Source of the DNA: Torymus aiolomorphi
Taxonomy: Eukaryota > Arthropoda > Insecta > Hymenoptera > Torymidae
Direction: 5' to 3'
DNA length: 64,000 nt
NCBI GenBank assembly: GCA_036365515.1
Contig: CM070873.1
Span: forward strand, 24,559,085 to 24,623,084
Shown here piece by piece: positions 25,616-40,388 of this stretch (position 1 is its first letter; each line of letters opens with the position of its first letter). The translations under genes and the position numbers were made by a program. Under the pieces are notes generated by a model. That model did no database searches. It saw only the letters and a list, made by a program, of their open reading frames with translations, and was not told the origin of the DNA.

Positions 25616-25838
25616 ATGGTCTGAAGTTTGCAACGTTGGAGTGCAACGAAATAAAAAAATAATTCATTTTACTTCAAGTTTATACTTGTTAATATTAATT
25701 TTGCGTATAGATTTAGTGTTTTATAGTATAAAATAACTTTATAACAAAGATTTAGATAAAATTTCCATTGTTTAATAACTTTAATCAATCGTAAAAAATT
25801 ATTTCGTTGCACTCCAACGATGCGATCTTCAGATCCAT
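25616..25838. mobile_element. MITE-A copy
   Basis: Ends ATGGTCTGAAGTTTGC and GCGATCTTCAGATCCAT. The flanks AATTTCTA and GGATTTCTA match at 7 of 8 positions. Non-coding. Confidence 0.8.
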
Positions 25839-27113
25839 GGATTTCTAAGTGGTTTATTTTTAGGTCGCGTGGTGAAAGATGACGTAATGTATTAGGTTAG
25901 TGTTATGGGAATGTTATTATTACTATTAAAGTGTCGTGTTATATTTATTGGCCATAAATGTTGTTAATACCTTAACGTCATGGTATGGATTCTTTATTGC
26001 TGCGATTCTTTTGATCAGCTTTTAGTGTCAAAGAAAACGATGTATTTGTAAATCAAAATATTGTGCGGGTTATATTTTAAAAATAACTTTATAATGTTAG
26101 AAATATCTAAATCTAGAGTAAAGCATCAACGTGGCAGCCATCCAAAGCTCACTAAAGTCGCCTGAAATGTCTGCGAGAAGAGACACTTTATCTTTCTAAG
26201 CTTCCAGATTTATATTATTTTGTGTACCACTTTCTACGAAAATATAAATAGTTTCGATAAAAATTGCGTCATTTTTGCAAGAATAATTATAATTTTTAAT
26301 AAAAACAGTAAAGTAATATTAATAATTAGTGTATGATTGTGCAAGAGAAATATGATGTAATGGCTTGGAATGAAACCGTACTTATTGTAAGATTTTAGTT
26401 TTAAAGCTGAAGTAAATTCTTTTGATAATACCTAGTGTAAGCTAAGATAATTTACAATTACATAATTTTGCGATTACCAACGTATCGTTTTATCGATTTC
26501 TGTTTTCGAATTTTAGGATTTCTAATCTTATAAATAAACAGTTGATATCAATAAACGGATCGGAAGCATAACGGTGGGTTATCGTGCTACAATTTATTTC
26601 AGTAGATAATTTTCTCATTACATAAGATAATTAAACGTTAATTTCTATTTCACAATAAAAAATTCTTACATCACTTATTTTAAAGTATTATAAGTCAATG
26701 TCAGTAACGATAAGCTTTTTAAATTAGAATTACGTTATTCTATGCGCTATATCCAGTAATTAATTGTTGAAAAAATTGTGAAGAAAACGTTACAATTAAA
26801 AACGTGAATTTGAAAACGTTATTTTTATAAAAAGCCTTTATTTCTTTAATTCCGCTATAACCCCACCTTCAAAAAGTTAACATGCTATAAATGATAATGA
26901 TTCTCAAACATATATTCGGGAATGTTCAGAAAACCCCCTAAGAAAATGCATTAGTGCCATTAGCCCCTTAAAAGAGTGCTTAACCTAATTCCTTGTCTCT
27001 ACATAATAGCCCTCCAGTAATTAAATAACAACCCTAGCCATCCTTTTCTCCTTAAAATTCCAAAACCACTCGCCACGTAAAAAAAAAAACAAACCTTAAT
27101 ACTCCAATCAACA
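25839..27113. other. Non-coding AT-rich stretch
   Basis: Nothing recognisable: no exon-like frame with splice sites and no inverted ends. Confidence 0.4.
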
Positions 27114-27336
27114 ATGGGTCTGAAGTTTGCAACGTTGGAGTGCAACGAAATAAAAAATAATTCATTTTACTTTAAGTTTATACAAGTTAATATTAATTTT
27201 TCGTGTAGATTTAGGGTTTTATAGTATAAAATAACTTTATAACAAAAATTTCGATAAAATTTTTATTGTTCAATAACTTTAATCAATCGTAAAAAATTAT
27301 TTCGTTGCACTCCAACGATGCGAACTTCAGACCCAT
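27114..27336. mobile_element. MITE-A copy
   Basis: Ends ATGGGTCTGAAGTTTGC and GCGAACTTCAGACCCAT with a perfect 8-bp duplication AATCAACA on each side. Length 223 bp. Confidence 0.9.
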
Positions 27337-27837
27337 AATCAACAATCACTCTCATAACAAATAACCAAATAACACTTCAGCACTCACGCCACGCTACAAT
27401 TCTCACCTCGTTACAACCAAACTCATATCGCCCGCGACACGCCCTGTTAAAGTCGTCGTCGTCGCGCTAACTCACCACCACCTGCGCCACCTCCTCTCGG
27501 CGTTTTCTAATTAAACGCAGTGGTTATTAGGCATTCACTCCGCGTGACTAATTGCCGCGTACGTGGGTACCGTATGTTTAATTATGACGCAATGGTCGGG
27601 GCGATTGTCTCCTCGAGCGCGAAAATAACGCGGCTTTTTTATTTCAATGAGGTGTGAGCCGCGTGCGTGTGTGTGAGGATAAGTGGCGGGGTGGGATTCC
27701 TTCGACGGAAAATGGATGTAGTCTAAATTGGCCGATGATGAGCAAGCTTTAGGACCAGTTGTCTTCTTTTTTTTTTTTTTTTTTTTAAAATAGAAAAGTT
27801 TATTATTTTGAAGTCTGTCTGTTATTTTTTCTGTGTA
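27337..27837. other. Non-coding stretch with CpG-rich island
   Basis: A CpG-rich patch lies at about 27,420-27,700, with a GTCGTCGTCGTCG run near 27,452. A T run lies at 27,768-27,786. No gene supported. Confidence 0.4.
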
Positions 27838-27908
27838 CATGGATAGAACTTTTCAGGAAAAGTTACCGTGAATTTCACGGTAATTTTTCTTGAAAAATTC
27901 TATCCGTG
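27838..27908. repeat. 71-bp near-perfect palindrome with TA flanks
   Basis: TA|CATGGATAGAA and its inverse TTCTATCCGTG|TA frame a hairpin centred on CCGTGAATTTCACGG. The ends and TA flanks fit a minimal member of the CACGGAG family. Confidence 0.7.
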
Positions 27909-29762
27909 TAGAAATACTTAGACTTCAGTTAACTAAAACTATAATAATTTTATGATAAAATTTTAGGTTAGGAATTATACTATTTCATATTTTAAGATAG
28001 CAGTTTTCCACATCCAAGGTTATCTACCTCAAAGTAGCAAAATGACTTTTAGAAATGGATTTTGGTTGTAAATTCGAGGCTTAAAATCGTAAAAACTTAC
28101 AATTAACCTCAATACAATTTCACCTCCGACAGCCGCAATTTATCCTCGTTAAGATTTGTGTATTGCCAAATTGCACTTTCCACAGGCCTCGAAGTCGGTA
28201 ATTCGTTCGTTTACAGTTACAATTGTAATTTTATCCAATTATAATTTTACGGCACCTGGAGCTGTACAACACTGTATGTTCAGCACCGTGTTTTCCATGC
28301 GGATTTCAAATTCCAATAGATTCACGGTCGTTAGCGCACCTCGAAAATCATTACCGATGAGTCATTTAATCCTTTTGTTGCCAAGCGAAAATAAAATCTG
28401 ATATTCATGTGGCTTTTTATAGAGTTATTAGCCTTTTGGAGCTAAGAATTATTAAGTGTAGTTGTCGAGCAAGATATTATATAGATAATTGCTCAAATTG
28501 AAATATTTTCATGACAAATCTAATGACAAAAATGAGAAACCGTGAGACAGGAAAATGAGCGTTTTTTTGTTCAAATGATTATTCAATAGATTAAAATCTG
28601 ATTATTATAAAAACACAAACTTAAATTTTTATACTTAAGTTTAATTTCGTTACGAAACGTAAAAAGCATTTAAATGTATATGCAATAATAATAAAATTTA
28701 TATATGATAAAAATTTGGTTTATAAATCATCCACTAAGTGGCATAATAATAAAAACTTATATAAAAAGGTATGAAAAATTTCATGTCTAAATGGTATTAT
28801 TGCTTAAAAAAGAACAAACTATTTCTTTGTCTTTCTATACTTGCTTCGCATATATAAATCTTATTCACAGCCATATGAGTTTCTTTTAGCCTTTTACCAA
28901 TATTTCAAGTTCCGATACCGGATTAAGTTGATTTATTACCACTCTATTATTTTCTTAAAATGATTGATATGTCACGTACTTTATCTTACTTTGCTTTATA
29001 TAAAGATCCCAAAATAAAATACATTTAAATGGCGAAAATGAAGTTCATATTACAACGATATACCAACTTGATATATCAACTTGATACCATAGAACGCGCA
29101 ACCTATATAAATTATAACTCATGAATATTAATTAACATAAGCTCGGCAATTGTCAACGTTATTTAAAAGCCTTCCATGATGACTTTTACGTACCTCCCAA
29201 CAGTTATCTCCAATCAAATTTTTATCAACCTCTCTTTTCAATCTCTCAATCGGCTACGATCACCCATAGCCTCTCTCTCGTTTCTCGCAGCTTATCGACG
29301 GGCCACGCACGCAGTTCTCTTTGTAAAACTCGAGAAGAAAGGAGAGAGACGATAATATACGTATATATACACATCTATCCCCATTGTCGTGTGCGTATAT
29401 ACCGTTAGAGTGTACGGCCGTAAAGAGCGCATAAACACTTTGACCCTTCGCCTGCAACGCGCCTTTAATCGTGTCACGCTTTGATCGGCTCTGGGGGTCG
29501 GAGTAACGCAGTATGTGTGTGTGTTGCAGCAGCTGATTCATCTCGACAGATTGATTCGATAGCTGCGGCGGCTAGGAGGTTTAGACCGGTTCTCTGGAAT
29601 GGCCGATCTGGCGAAGCGTCAGATGATGCGAGATGATGCTAAACGTGGTAGAATGGCACAGTGGTGGTAGAAAAGTCTGGAGGTTAAATGGTGAGATGGG
29701 AATGCAGATTTTTTAGGTTGGGATTCTCTAATGATGTGGTTATGAGTGGGATGTAAGATATA
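27909..29762. other. Non-coding stretch with CpG-rich island
   Basis: AT-rich, with a CpG-rich patch at about 29,270-29,620. No exon with splice support was found. Confidence 0.4.
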
Positions 29763-30121
29763 TGCGATGTTTCACATGGAATGAGCAGCTCAAAATTTTA
29801 AAATCGATCAAAATTTGTTTGATTTTTTCTTCGACAAAATTTTTTGGAATTCTTTCAAAACTCTTTAAAATGCTTTTTTGACCAATATTGGCCAAGCTAA
29901 TTGCAATAAGTTACAATTTTACGTGTTTGAAATTCCGAACGTTCATAATGAACGAAATATTAATTTAAAGTTTCTAATTTTGGTTAGAATTTGTCGGAGT
30001 GTAGTTTAAGTGGTGACTGCAAGAGTGAGAAGTGAAGAGATACCGTTATTATCATTTTTTAAATGTATTAAGTAGCCAAGTTCGGTTAAATCTGAAAATG
30101 GCAAAAATCTTTCGTTCACTA

Positions 30122-30843
30122 CACGGAGAGAAATTTTGTAGTGAAAATTACAAATATTCGAGGCAAAATTACCAGTTTCTATGGTAATGGATGGACAGAC
30201 TGACAATTTCAAACTTTTTACCAAAGTGCCTTGGTAAAATTTTTTTTTAGTTAATTTAAATTTAAAAAATTAACTTGTTTTTTATCTATATTAATGGATA
30301 TATAGTATTTTAATATAGAAATAGAAACAGAAACAAGGATGAAAAAACATTAAACTGAAAAAAAATTTTTACGGAAGCGGGATTCGATCCGACGATCTTT
30401 GGGTTGAGAGTCCGACGTTCTACCGACTGCGTCACGGAAGCTGTTACCAACAGTCATTTGTATCGCCGTTATTACTTACTGAAAATATGTGTATTGTTTT
30501 CATTTTAACGTCACGCACGCCTCTAGTATCAATCTTCTGAAACACAATAATGCGCAGTGCGCATGCGCGAATACACAAATACCAGGTTATTTGGCAAAAT
30601 TTATCAGTTTTCTTAGTAAAAATTCTTAGGTTACCCTGTAAAAATGACTAGATCTCAATTTTTACCAGTGTGTCTGGTAATTTTTATTCCGATAATTTGG
30701 TATTTTTTTTAAGTGGTTATGGTAGTTTTTCCTGGGAAACTTATAAATTGTATTAGAAACCTGGGAATATCACGGCTTTTGACAGTCTATCCATGCACTA
30801 CCAAGGCACCTTGGTAATTTTTACTCTAAAATTTCTCTCCGTG
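30122..30843. mobile_element. CACGGAG-family element carrying a tRNA-like body
   Basis: Length 722 bp. Ends CACGGAGAGAAATTTTG and, reversed, CACGGAGAGAAATTTTA, flanked by TA on both sides (30,120-30,121 and 30,844-30,845). The uninterrupted host sequence CGTTCACTATGAACG, present in the copy near 21,230, shows that TA is duplicated exactly. Both arms carry matching GGTAA/TTACC segments and GACAGAC or GACAGTC. A tRNA-like sequence lies at 30,371-30,441. Confidence 0.9.
30371..30441 (-). other. tRNA-like sequence (Pol III boxes)
   Basis: On the minus strand the 5' GCTTCCGTG leads into an A-box-like GACGCAGTCGGTAGAACG, then an anticodon-arm-like segment with CTCTCAA as loop, then a B-box-like GGATCGAATCCC. 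A T run follows. The two ends are direct copies of GCTTCCGT rather than complementary, so the acceptor stem cannot form. It is tRNA-derived, not a working tRNA, and differs from those at 17,930 and 20,343. Confidence 0.6.
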
Positions 30844-31300
30844 TATGAACGTTCAAAATTTCAAGTACATCCAATTTTTTGAAATGTCAGGAAAAACCAA
30901 TAATTGACTTTTTTGATAATATGATTGATTTAGAAACTCAATATTGTTCATACATCTTATGTCATGGATCAAATTAGCGAATATTGTTAAAGCAGCGAAT
31001 AGAACATTAAACATCTATTTTCACCGATTACGGTATTTATATAAAGAAAATTCTATGAAGCGTAGTACTAATAAGAAAATCATATTTTATTTAAAAATAA
31101 TTGAACAGTATTTGTCTTGGTATTGATGGGTCTGAAGTTTGCATCGTTGGACTGCAACGAAATAATTTTTTTACGATTGATTAAAGTTATTAAACAATGG
31201 AAATTTTATCTAAACCTTTGTTTTAAAGTTAATTTATACTATAAAACACTAAATCTACACGTAAAATTAATATTATTTAATGTAAACGTGAAGCAAAATG

Positions 31301-32930
<1,630 letters not shown>

Positions 32931-33323
32931 TTTTATTTCGTTGGACTCCAACATTGCAAACTTCAGACCCATTGATATTGGAATATACATTGCAAAATTG
33001 TCTGTCACCTAATTTCATTTTTATAGCTTTATAGTAATTAGCCTTTAGTTTTTACACACATAATAACAAATTCAATTTTAAGGAGGTATGAAATATATGT
33101 AGAATGTAATGGGAGTGGTTTTTACCCAATATTCAGACAATTGAAAATGAATGTAATTTATATTTGATAATTATATAAGGCTTATTTTATTGGATAAGCC
33201 TAATATTAGTGAATATAGATGTTTAATGTTCTATTCGATGCTTTAACAATATTTAGTAATTTGATCCATGACATAAGATGTATAAATAATATTAAGTTTC
33301 TAAATTAATCATATTATCAAACA

Positions 33324-33548
33324 ATGGGTCTGAAGTTTGCAACGTTGGAGTCCAACGAAATAAAAAAAATAATTCATTTTACTTCACGTTTATATTAAAT
33401 AATATTAATTTTGCGTGTAAATTTAGTGTTTTATAGTGTAAAATAACTTTAAAACAAAGGTTTAGATAACATTTCCATTGTTTAATAATTATAATCAATC
33501 GTAAAAAATTATTTCGTTGCATTCCAACGATGCAAACTTCAGACCCAT
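33324..33548. mobile_element. MITE-A copy inside family E
   Basis: Ends ATGGGTCTGAAGTTTGC and GCAAACTTCAGACCCAT, 225 bp. Flanks ATCAAACA and ATTAAAAA match at 6 of 8. The family E copy at 56,467 is uninterrupted here (ATTATCAAAAATGCTAATT), which confirms the insertion point. Confidence 0.85.
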
Positions 33549-34123
33549 ATTAAAAAAGCTAATTGGTTTTTCTTGACCTTTCAAAAAATTGTAACTTCTT
33601 TCAATTAGTTTAGCCAGCATTGGTAAAAAAGCATTTTAAAGAGTTTTAAAAGAAGATTTCAAAAAAATTTTGTCGAACAAAAAATTTTGAGGTGCACTCT
33701 TAATATTCTTCGATGAAGATATAATAAAAACCAACAAATATTAATTACAAAATACTACTATTTTTTACACCAAAATTTCAAACTGTTTCCCCATCAATGT
33801 TCTGTACAAAATGTTTCAAGATTTTGAAGGACAAAATGTCCAAAATTACTGTATGACCAAAAATTCCAAAAAATTTGAATTTTCAATGTTGCATAGCTTT
33901 TTTATTTATGCAAATATCGATCTAAAGTTTTAGGAACATGTTTTTTTTTCATAAAAAACTAAAAGCAAAAAAATTTGAGCTGCTTACTTCATGTGAAACA
34001 TCCCATAGTTAGATGTTTTATACGTGATGGTTTTGTAGAAATAACGTTGAAAAAATGTTGAATTTAAACTTTTTGATAAATGTCATTTCTCGTATGGGTC
34101 GTATGGGGAAATTTGATCTAAAC

Positions 34124-34346
34124 ATGGGTCTGAAGTTTGCATCGTTGGAGTGCAACGAAATAATTTTTTGCAATTAATTAAAGTTATTAAGCAATAGCAA
34201 TTTTATCTTAATCTTTGTTATAAGTTATGCGATACTATAAAACAATAAATCTACACGCAAAATTAATATTAATTACATACACATGAAGTAAAATGAAATA
34301 TTTTTTTTATTTCGTTGCGCTACAACGTTGCAAACTTCAGACCCAT
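34124..34346. mobile_element. MITE-A copy
   Basis: Ends ATGGGTCTGAAGTTTGC and GCAAACTTCAGACCCAT with a perfect 8-bp duplication ATCTAAAC on each side. It lies just beyond the family E right end. Confidence 0.9.
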
Positions 34347-34373
34347 ATCTAAACCATGATCATGAAGTTATTT

Positions 34374-34447
34374 TATACTATATAAAATACTGAATCAAAA
34401 TTTTTTTTTTTAATTTCGTTGAACTCCAACGTTGCAAACTTCAGACC
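34374..34447. mobile_element. MITE-A fragment (right end only)
   Basis: Carries the internal TTATTTTATACTATA segment and the end GCAAACTTCAGACCA; the left half is missing. Confidence 0.65.
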
Positions 34448-34556
34448 AATTTTATCGTTTATTTCATTTCAAAGTATAAAAGTATCCACAGAAAATTAAA
34501 ATTAACAAAGGATTTAGAAATCAAAAGATTCATCCAGAAATTAAGATTCTATTTTT

Positions 34557-34782
34557 ATGGGCCTGAAGATTGCACCGTTGGAATGCAACGAAATAATTTT
34601 GTACGATTGATTAAGGTTATTAAACAATGGATATTTTATCTAAACCTTTGTTTAAAGTTAATTTATACTATAAAACACTAAATCTACACGCAAAATTAAT
34701 ATTATTTAATATAAACGTGAAGCAAAATGAATTATTTTTTTTTTATTTCGTTGGACTCCAACGTTGCAAACTTCTAACCCAT
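34557..34782. mobile_element. MITE-A copy
   Basis: Ends ATGGGCCTGAAGATTGC and GCAAACTTCTAACCCAT with a perfect 8-bp duplication CTATTTTT on each side. Confidence 0.9.
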
Positions 34783-37700
34783 CTATTTTTAAAGTAAAAG
34801 TTAATTAAAGCTGTTAATTGAAAATTACACTTACAAATTCACACTACCAACTCCCAACCCCTCATCAATCCTTTTATTTGTCAACAACGCCGTCGACAGA
34901 TAACACCCACGCGTTCTCCGAAAAAGCATCAAATTAAAATTCAGATAACTCAAGGTCTTTTCTTCGCTGCTAAGCTCACAAAAAGAGACGTTATCACGAA
35001 ATTCCTCACGAGCTACACCCAAAATTAAACGTCCTCGCATATATACACATGCGCACGATAACCTACTTAATCAACACGCGCGCGGCTGTGTTGACATTAT
35101 TCTGAATTTCGCCGCGACGACAGGCAGGCACGCATCACGCACATCATGCAACGGGAACCGGGTAAACGATCCTCCTTCACCTACTTATCCGCCCTCGAGC
35201 AATCGGGGTGCGCCCTCGCTCTGTCTCTCTGCCGTGTAATCCGATGCGCCCCGTTCAATTATGCTCTCGGGTTCTCGGGAATCGATTTTTCGTAGATCTG
35301 GCCGAGAGTGAGGTGGAAGGTGAAAAAATATTTTTGAGGTTATTTTATGTCCTGGTAGTTGTCGGCTGTGTGGAATATGAGCGATGAGGAGTTGCTGGTT
35401 CGTTGGTGTAATTAAAAGGCTTTTTAATATATCTTTGGTTTGGTTAATAGAATTCAACTAACCGTAAAATGTAGAAAAAATTATGAATATGCTTCTAATT
35501 AGACCAGCTATTTGCTATTCTTTTTTGCAACTCTTTATTAATTGTTATGAGCGATTTTCAGTAATCACTTATAGAAATCAGCATAAAAATGTGATTAGAA
35601 CAATTTTTCAAAGGAGAAAATTAGCATAAAATATACCGTTCCCATTCTGATTATACGACGACAATACACGAGCCGCAAAGAATGTTTATAGAGTCCTTCG
35701 CAGTACACGTCAATTACGAAAAAATTCGGCCATTAACGAGACCATTACGGACAGGCAATCGATGCGCGATTGAATACCTCCGCTAGATTGTGATGATGAA
35801 TGCCGAGCGCCCGGAGAACCAGTTACGCGAATGATCGATCGGGACGACCGAACGAAATTCTCCTTTTTTACTCTCTCTCTCTCTCGACGACGTTTTTTTG
35901 ATTGTACGTTAGTATGAAAATGTGTGTATCGAGGAGCCAACGGATGCCTTTTTTTTTAAATATATATGTGTAAAAACTTTTTTGTACGAACTTATCATTT
36001 TGACGTTTTTTTTCGTGAATGTTATTTTAATATGAATATTAATCTTGAATATATTTGCAGTATTTGTAGCTTATCGAGGATATGAACTTTTTGTACGAGA
36101 AAATTATGTTCTTTTAGCGTCACCATGCATTACTTACTTTACCGAGAGGACAAGTTTTTAGAAACTTTCTCAACACTGTTATTCATGTAATGCACGCCAA
36201 ACCACCATAATATAAACGCTTGATCCAATTCGCAAATAACTGTCATCTTCTGATACAAAAAAAGCGACAACCACTAAGCGCTGAAAATTCATACTCCAAT
36301 TAACCGTATAAAATTCCAACACTTTCATATGCGGTACCAATCACCGCTACCCCTGCAAAAGGAAGCGAAACTTTTAGAAAGCGCGCGTGCATGCGCAGTA
36401 TCGCGACAATTTAAATCGGTCTGCGAAATCAGCTCTTACCTCACGCGGCTACATTTTTTTTTTCATTCAATTATTCCAATTGCCATGTACCCATTGTGCA
36501 AGGAATATTATGCGTCAGGGCGCGGCGAGAAGACACTCAGCCCACGTCGCGTGAGCGCATCCATTTTTTTCTACGTTCGTGGATGAGTAATATTCTTTTA
36601 TAGCGCGAGCGCGACGGTTAACAATTACGGTCGTGAAGTAGGCGAGGAACGTTAGCGCGGTTCTGGATCTTCAAGCTAAACGTAGTTTTTGCACTGTATA
36701 AGATGGAAAATTTATTTTTTTTTCTAATCAATTCTACACGTGACGCGTGAACTGTATGCTGTAGTCTTTTTACATTGCTACTAAGCTTCGCAAACTGAAC
36801 AAAGTGACAATGTTGAGGATGCCGCAAGGCGAGTACAGTGTTATCTTTTTGCACATAAAATCTATTTCCTACATTTATTATCCGGCATATTTTCCATTCT
36901 CAAAAGAGCCAATTAATTTTTACGTCCTACCAAAAGTATTTACGTCGAAAATTCCGCTTCCACTCAATTTCTCTCCCAGCCCCATATCACACAAACCACA
37001 TTTATTACCACGATCGACAGAGACAAAGATTCATACCGCCTTAATACATCTCGAAAATCAATTTCAGCCAGAGGACTTTTCCCTCCCTCCTTCAAATCGA
37101 AAATCGATGAAGCGCACTTCGCATATCCCAAGATGGATTAATAATCGAGGCCGAGCTCTCCTTGGAGAGTCACACACACGCACACACGGCGATGCAGGCT
37201 AATGCGGGCACTAATATATCCTCTCGGACCACCGGCCCGCAGTGTGTAATATACACGCGAAAGAAATTGGGCGCGGCGTGTGTAGGTCAACCACGCGGAT
37301 CGATCCCAGAAAATCCTTCAGTGGGTTGCAGGTGGTTTGATGTTGGAGATGATGAGGGTACTTTGTTTTGAAGGAAAGTCGAATTGGAAAATTTCGTGGA
37401 TATGTCGCTAGACGTACTTTTGATCGGTCGTTTTTAGATTGATTAATCAATTTAATTACAGTTGCGCACTTGAAATCTTAATTATTTTCCTGTCTCGGTA
37501 ATCGTACATCTTATGTTCGTTTTATATTTCCTGCAGTATTCCTAAACTTTATTATAGTTGTACTTACATTTACTTATATTTCATATCGGAATAGATGTCT
37601 CGATATGTATATATATATACATACATACTCTTCTGTGATTGATGTCGTCGATAACAATACAAATTGATATAATGTAGTTTTGTGTGTTGTAAATCTCATT

Positions 37701-38470
37701 GCAAGAGTTTAACGTGAAACGTTTTTAAAAATATTCTATTTTCAATCTTTAAAAAGAGTTGCAATTATAAATCATTAAATAATTTTCATTTGTTTAAAAG
37801 ATTTTTTAATTTTGAATACATTTTTATTGACGTTAGATAATTAGCAGTAAATTATTTTCAAAAATATGTTTTTTTTTACGTGCCTGGTAAACAATAAATT
37901 TTAAAATCCATGGAAATTCAATTATGCGGTAATTTGCTCTCGTAAAAGACCATATCAGCATGCCATGAGGGCATAGAAAAATGTTAATTTTTATGTACGC
38001 ATAATGAAGATTATAATCGCATAACTGCGCCTGACATTTCTAAGAGTACGTAACTAGAAAATCGATTTCTACACAGCCTATACTGTACTCCCGTCTTCTA
38101 GGCTAAGTTTCTCACAACGAAAGCACGCTATGAATTCTTTTGCATAATGTCTCCTCCATCATCTTATAATAATATGAAGGCAGACTTCTATGCATCATTT
38201 ACAAAAATATTATTTTATTTCTCATAATTTAACACAATTTTGTAAATACTCTATAAAAATTCAATTATAAGTATATACTAATGTTATTTTTCTTTCTTCT
38301 GTTTTAGGTAAGTTACTTTCACGTATATAGCTGTACTTATTTATGTGCGATATTTACAAGGAACTGGTGAGTTAACTTAAAAAGTCAGTTTTTCCTCAAT
38401 AATTTGTAAGGATTAGGTAAAAAGTTTACGTGCCTGAAAAATGCAAGAATGAGATATTATGTGTTTTGAA
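34783..38470. other. Long non-coding stretch with CpG-rich islands
   Basis: No exon supported. CpG-rich patches lie at about 34,840-35,350, 35,680-35,890, 36,360-36,650 and 37,130-37,330. Each yields 70-130 codon frames, often on both strands at once, without start context or splice sites. The rest is AT-rich. Confidence 0.4.
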
Positions 38471-38676
38471 CCCTACTGAACAATTTCTCACATGAGAAAT
38501 TTTAAAAAATGGTAAAACTATCTGAAACGCTTTGAAAGGTATATTTTTTAATTTATTTAGGGGGTAAAACTACCTATTAGGCAGTTCTCAGTTGTGGAAT
38601 ATGTACTCGTGTTTAATTAATGCTAGATTTTTACTGCCCCCTCGAGCAGAATCTCACGTGAGATTTTTCAGTAGGG
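38471..38676. repeat. Foldback MITE with CCCTACTGAA ends
   Basis: The left end is CCCTACTGAACAATTTCTCA and the reversed right end is CCCTACTGAAAAATCTCACG, each followed by a small CTCACATGAGA or CTCACGTGAGA hairpin. Length 206 bp, non-coding, single copy in this window. Confidence 0.7.
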
Positions 38677-39109
38677 GAAACGACACAAATATACTAACTG
38701 GCATTGTGGCACCTATACGCAAAGAGAAAAGATTACTTGTTGTAGCTATAATTGTAAGAATCGTGATTTAATACTTAAGACATAAATTTTTCAAATTCTT
38801 AAAAATATGGTGATATAATAATAAAGGATTGATGCTGAATTTGAAGTTTAAATGCTGTTTCTAGTACTTTCTATATGTATTGAATTGTATATAATAAATT
38901 TTGGTTTGTTATGCACATTACATGTTGAATTAAATGTTAACTAACAATAAAAAAAAATCATAAAAAGTTGCGTAGATATTTCGACTTTCGATATTTGTCT
39001 GAATTTTATGAATTTATTAACAATATCACTATATTTTTAATAACTTTAATCCCGTGTCTCAATTATCATATCACGATTCTTATCTATAAGTACCCTTTTT
39101 AACATACCC
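38677..39109. other. Non-coding AT-rich stretch
   Basis: Nothing recognisable. Confidence 0.4.
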
Positions 39110-39321
39110 ATCATAAAGTTCGTACTTTATTCCCGCCGAAGTGGGAAAAAAGAGCTACGTTCATTCCCTACCCCCACTCTAGTCCCCAGCGCCACGCACA
39201 TGTGCCCTCGCCTTCGGCTCGGGCACAAACAGTGCGTTGCGCTGGAAACGAAAGTGAGGTTAGGGAATCAATATGCAGCATTTTTTCCCTTTCAGCGGGA
39301 AACGAGTACGAACTTTATGAT
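39110..39321. repeat. Hairpin MITE with CCCTCGCC loop
   Basis: Inverted ends: ATCATAAAGTTCGTACT on the left and its inverse AGTACGAACTTTATGAT on the right, extending into TTCCCGC. The loop carries GTGCCCTCGCCTTCGGC followed by TCGGGCAC, an inner hairpin like those in the elements at 11,246 and 39,339. Confidence 0.75.
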
Positions 39322-39338
39322 AGTTGTGTTAAAAAGTC

Positions 39339-39464
39339 GTATATTGCACTCGTGAATACAGTGGGTTGTGCGAACCTGCGCGTTTGTCGCCCTCGCTTCG
39401 CTCAGGCGACAACTCTCGCGCAGGGAGCACACAGCCCACTTTATTCCCTTGGTGCATGATATAC
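39339..39464. repeat. Hairpin MITE with CCCTCGCTTCG loop
   Basis: Inverted ends GTATATTGCAC...CAGTGGG and CCCACT...GTGCATGATATAC surround an inner hairpin GTCGCCCTCGCTTCG/CTCAGGCGAC. It shares its plan with the elements at 11,246 and 39,110 but not their outer ends. Confidence 0.65.
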
Positions 39465-40225
39465 TATTTCTCTCTGTGTACCATTCATATATGACAACTA
39501 CAACGCCTGCTTTAAATACAATTCACTATATGAAATATGATTTTTCAATTTCCGAAGATCAAATACGCCACATCTCTGAATAATTATAACAGCCTTATAA
39601 AGTAAGCCTATACGTTTACACCGTAATTTTCAAATTTGACTCTGGACTCGCATTCCTTAATGAAATACGAAACTGCAGGACACAAATCATCATCACTTTG
39701 CATACAGGCGTTCGCGTAAATCCCCGCGGATAGGTTAACCTTGGGTCGGGGCAAGGGTGATGCATGCATGCTAGTTGTTGTGGGGTTGTTGGGTAAGAAA
39801 CAATGACCGCACAATCGGACGATCGTTGGATCTTGGATCTAGCTATAGACACACTTGAGACGATGAAATCAGATTATAAGTTTTTGTAAGCTTAAGGATC
39901 TTCTAGGTTTCTCGATAACTTGATGTGTGAATTGATGTAATCGATGTCTATTCTAGTTTTTAATACATTTTGTAGTTTTCTTAAAATCTTATTCATGTAC
40001 TTATTTTAGCTAGTTTTCTATAGTTGTCGACTAACTTAAGAAGTCGGTCCGCATTTAGGCAAAACAAACATCGAAGAAAAGTCGGTGTAATAATTAGATT
40101 TATTATATCTTAAAGAACATTATACTTCACAATAAAAATTTCAATATTAGAAAAAGTTTGAAATCCCAACGACTATACTTCTTTACTCTTAACTTGTACA
40201 CCCGAATGGAAATCAAAATCATACG
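39465..40225. other. Non-coding stretch
   Basis: No gene supported; two opposite-strand frames near 39,610-39,850 overlap each other and look like chance. Confidence 0.4.
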
Positions 40226-40345
40226 TTCCTGTTACGTTTGCGTACGTTTGCGTACGATTGCGAATGTTTTGGTTACGTTTCGAACACCTGTGCCGCATTG
40301 TACAGAACTTACGTACGTGAACTTACGCTAATGTACAAAAACGTA
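40226..40345. repeat. CGTACGTTTG-type minisatellite, left block
   Basis: Loose tandem copies of a 10-bp unit like CGTACGTTTG or ACGTTTGCGT. A matching block lies at 42,724-42,786, on the other side of the nested transposons. The two blocks were probably one before the insertion. Confidence 0.6.
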
Positions 40346-40388
40346 CGGAAATATACGAGTCTGAAGTTTGCAACGTTGGAGTGCAACG

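Larger units (their letters stand above)
29921..30870. mobile_element. Family C MITE split by a CACGGAG element
   Basis: The left end is ACGTGTTTGAAATTCCG and the right end reads in reverse as ATGTACTTGAAATTTTG. The flanks ACAATTTT and CCAATTTT match at 7 of 8 positions. The CACGGAG element at 30,122-30,843 sits inside it at a TA. Confidence 0.85.

Noticed and set aside
17930..30441. Calling the three tRNA-like segments functional tRNA genes
   Set aside because: The Pol III boxes are present but the acceptor stems do not pair, and each lies within a transposon.
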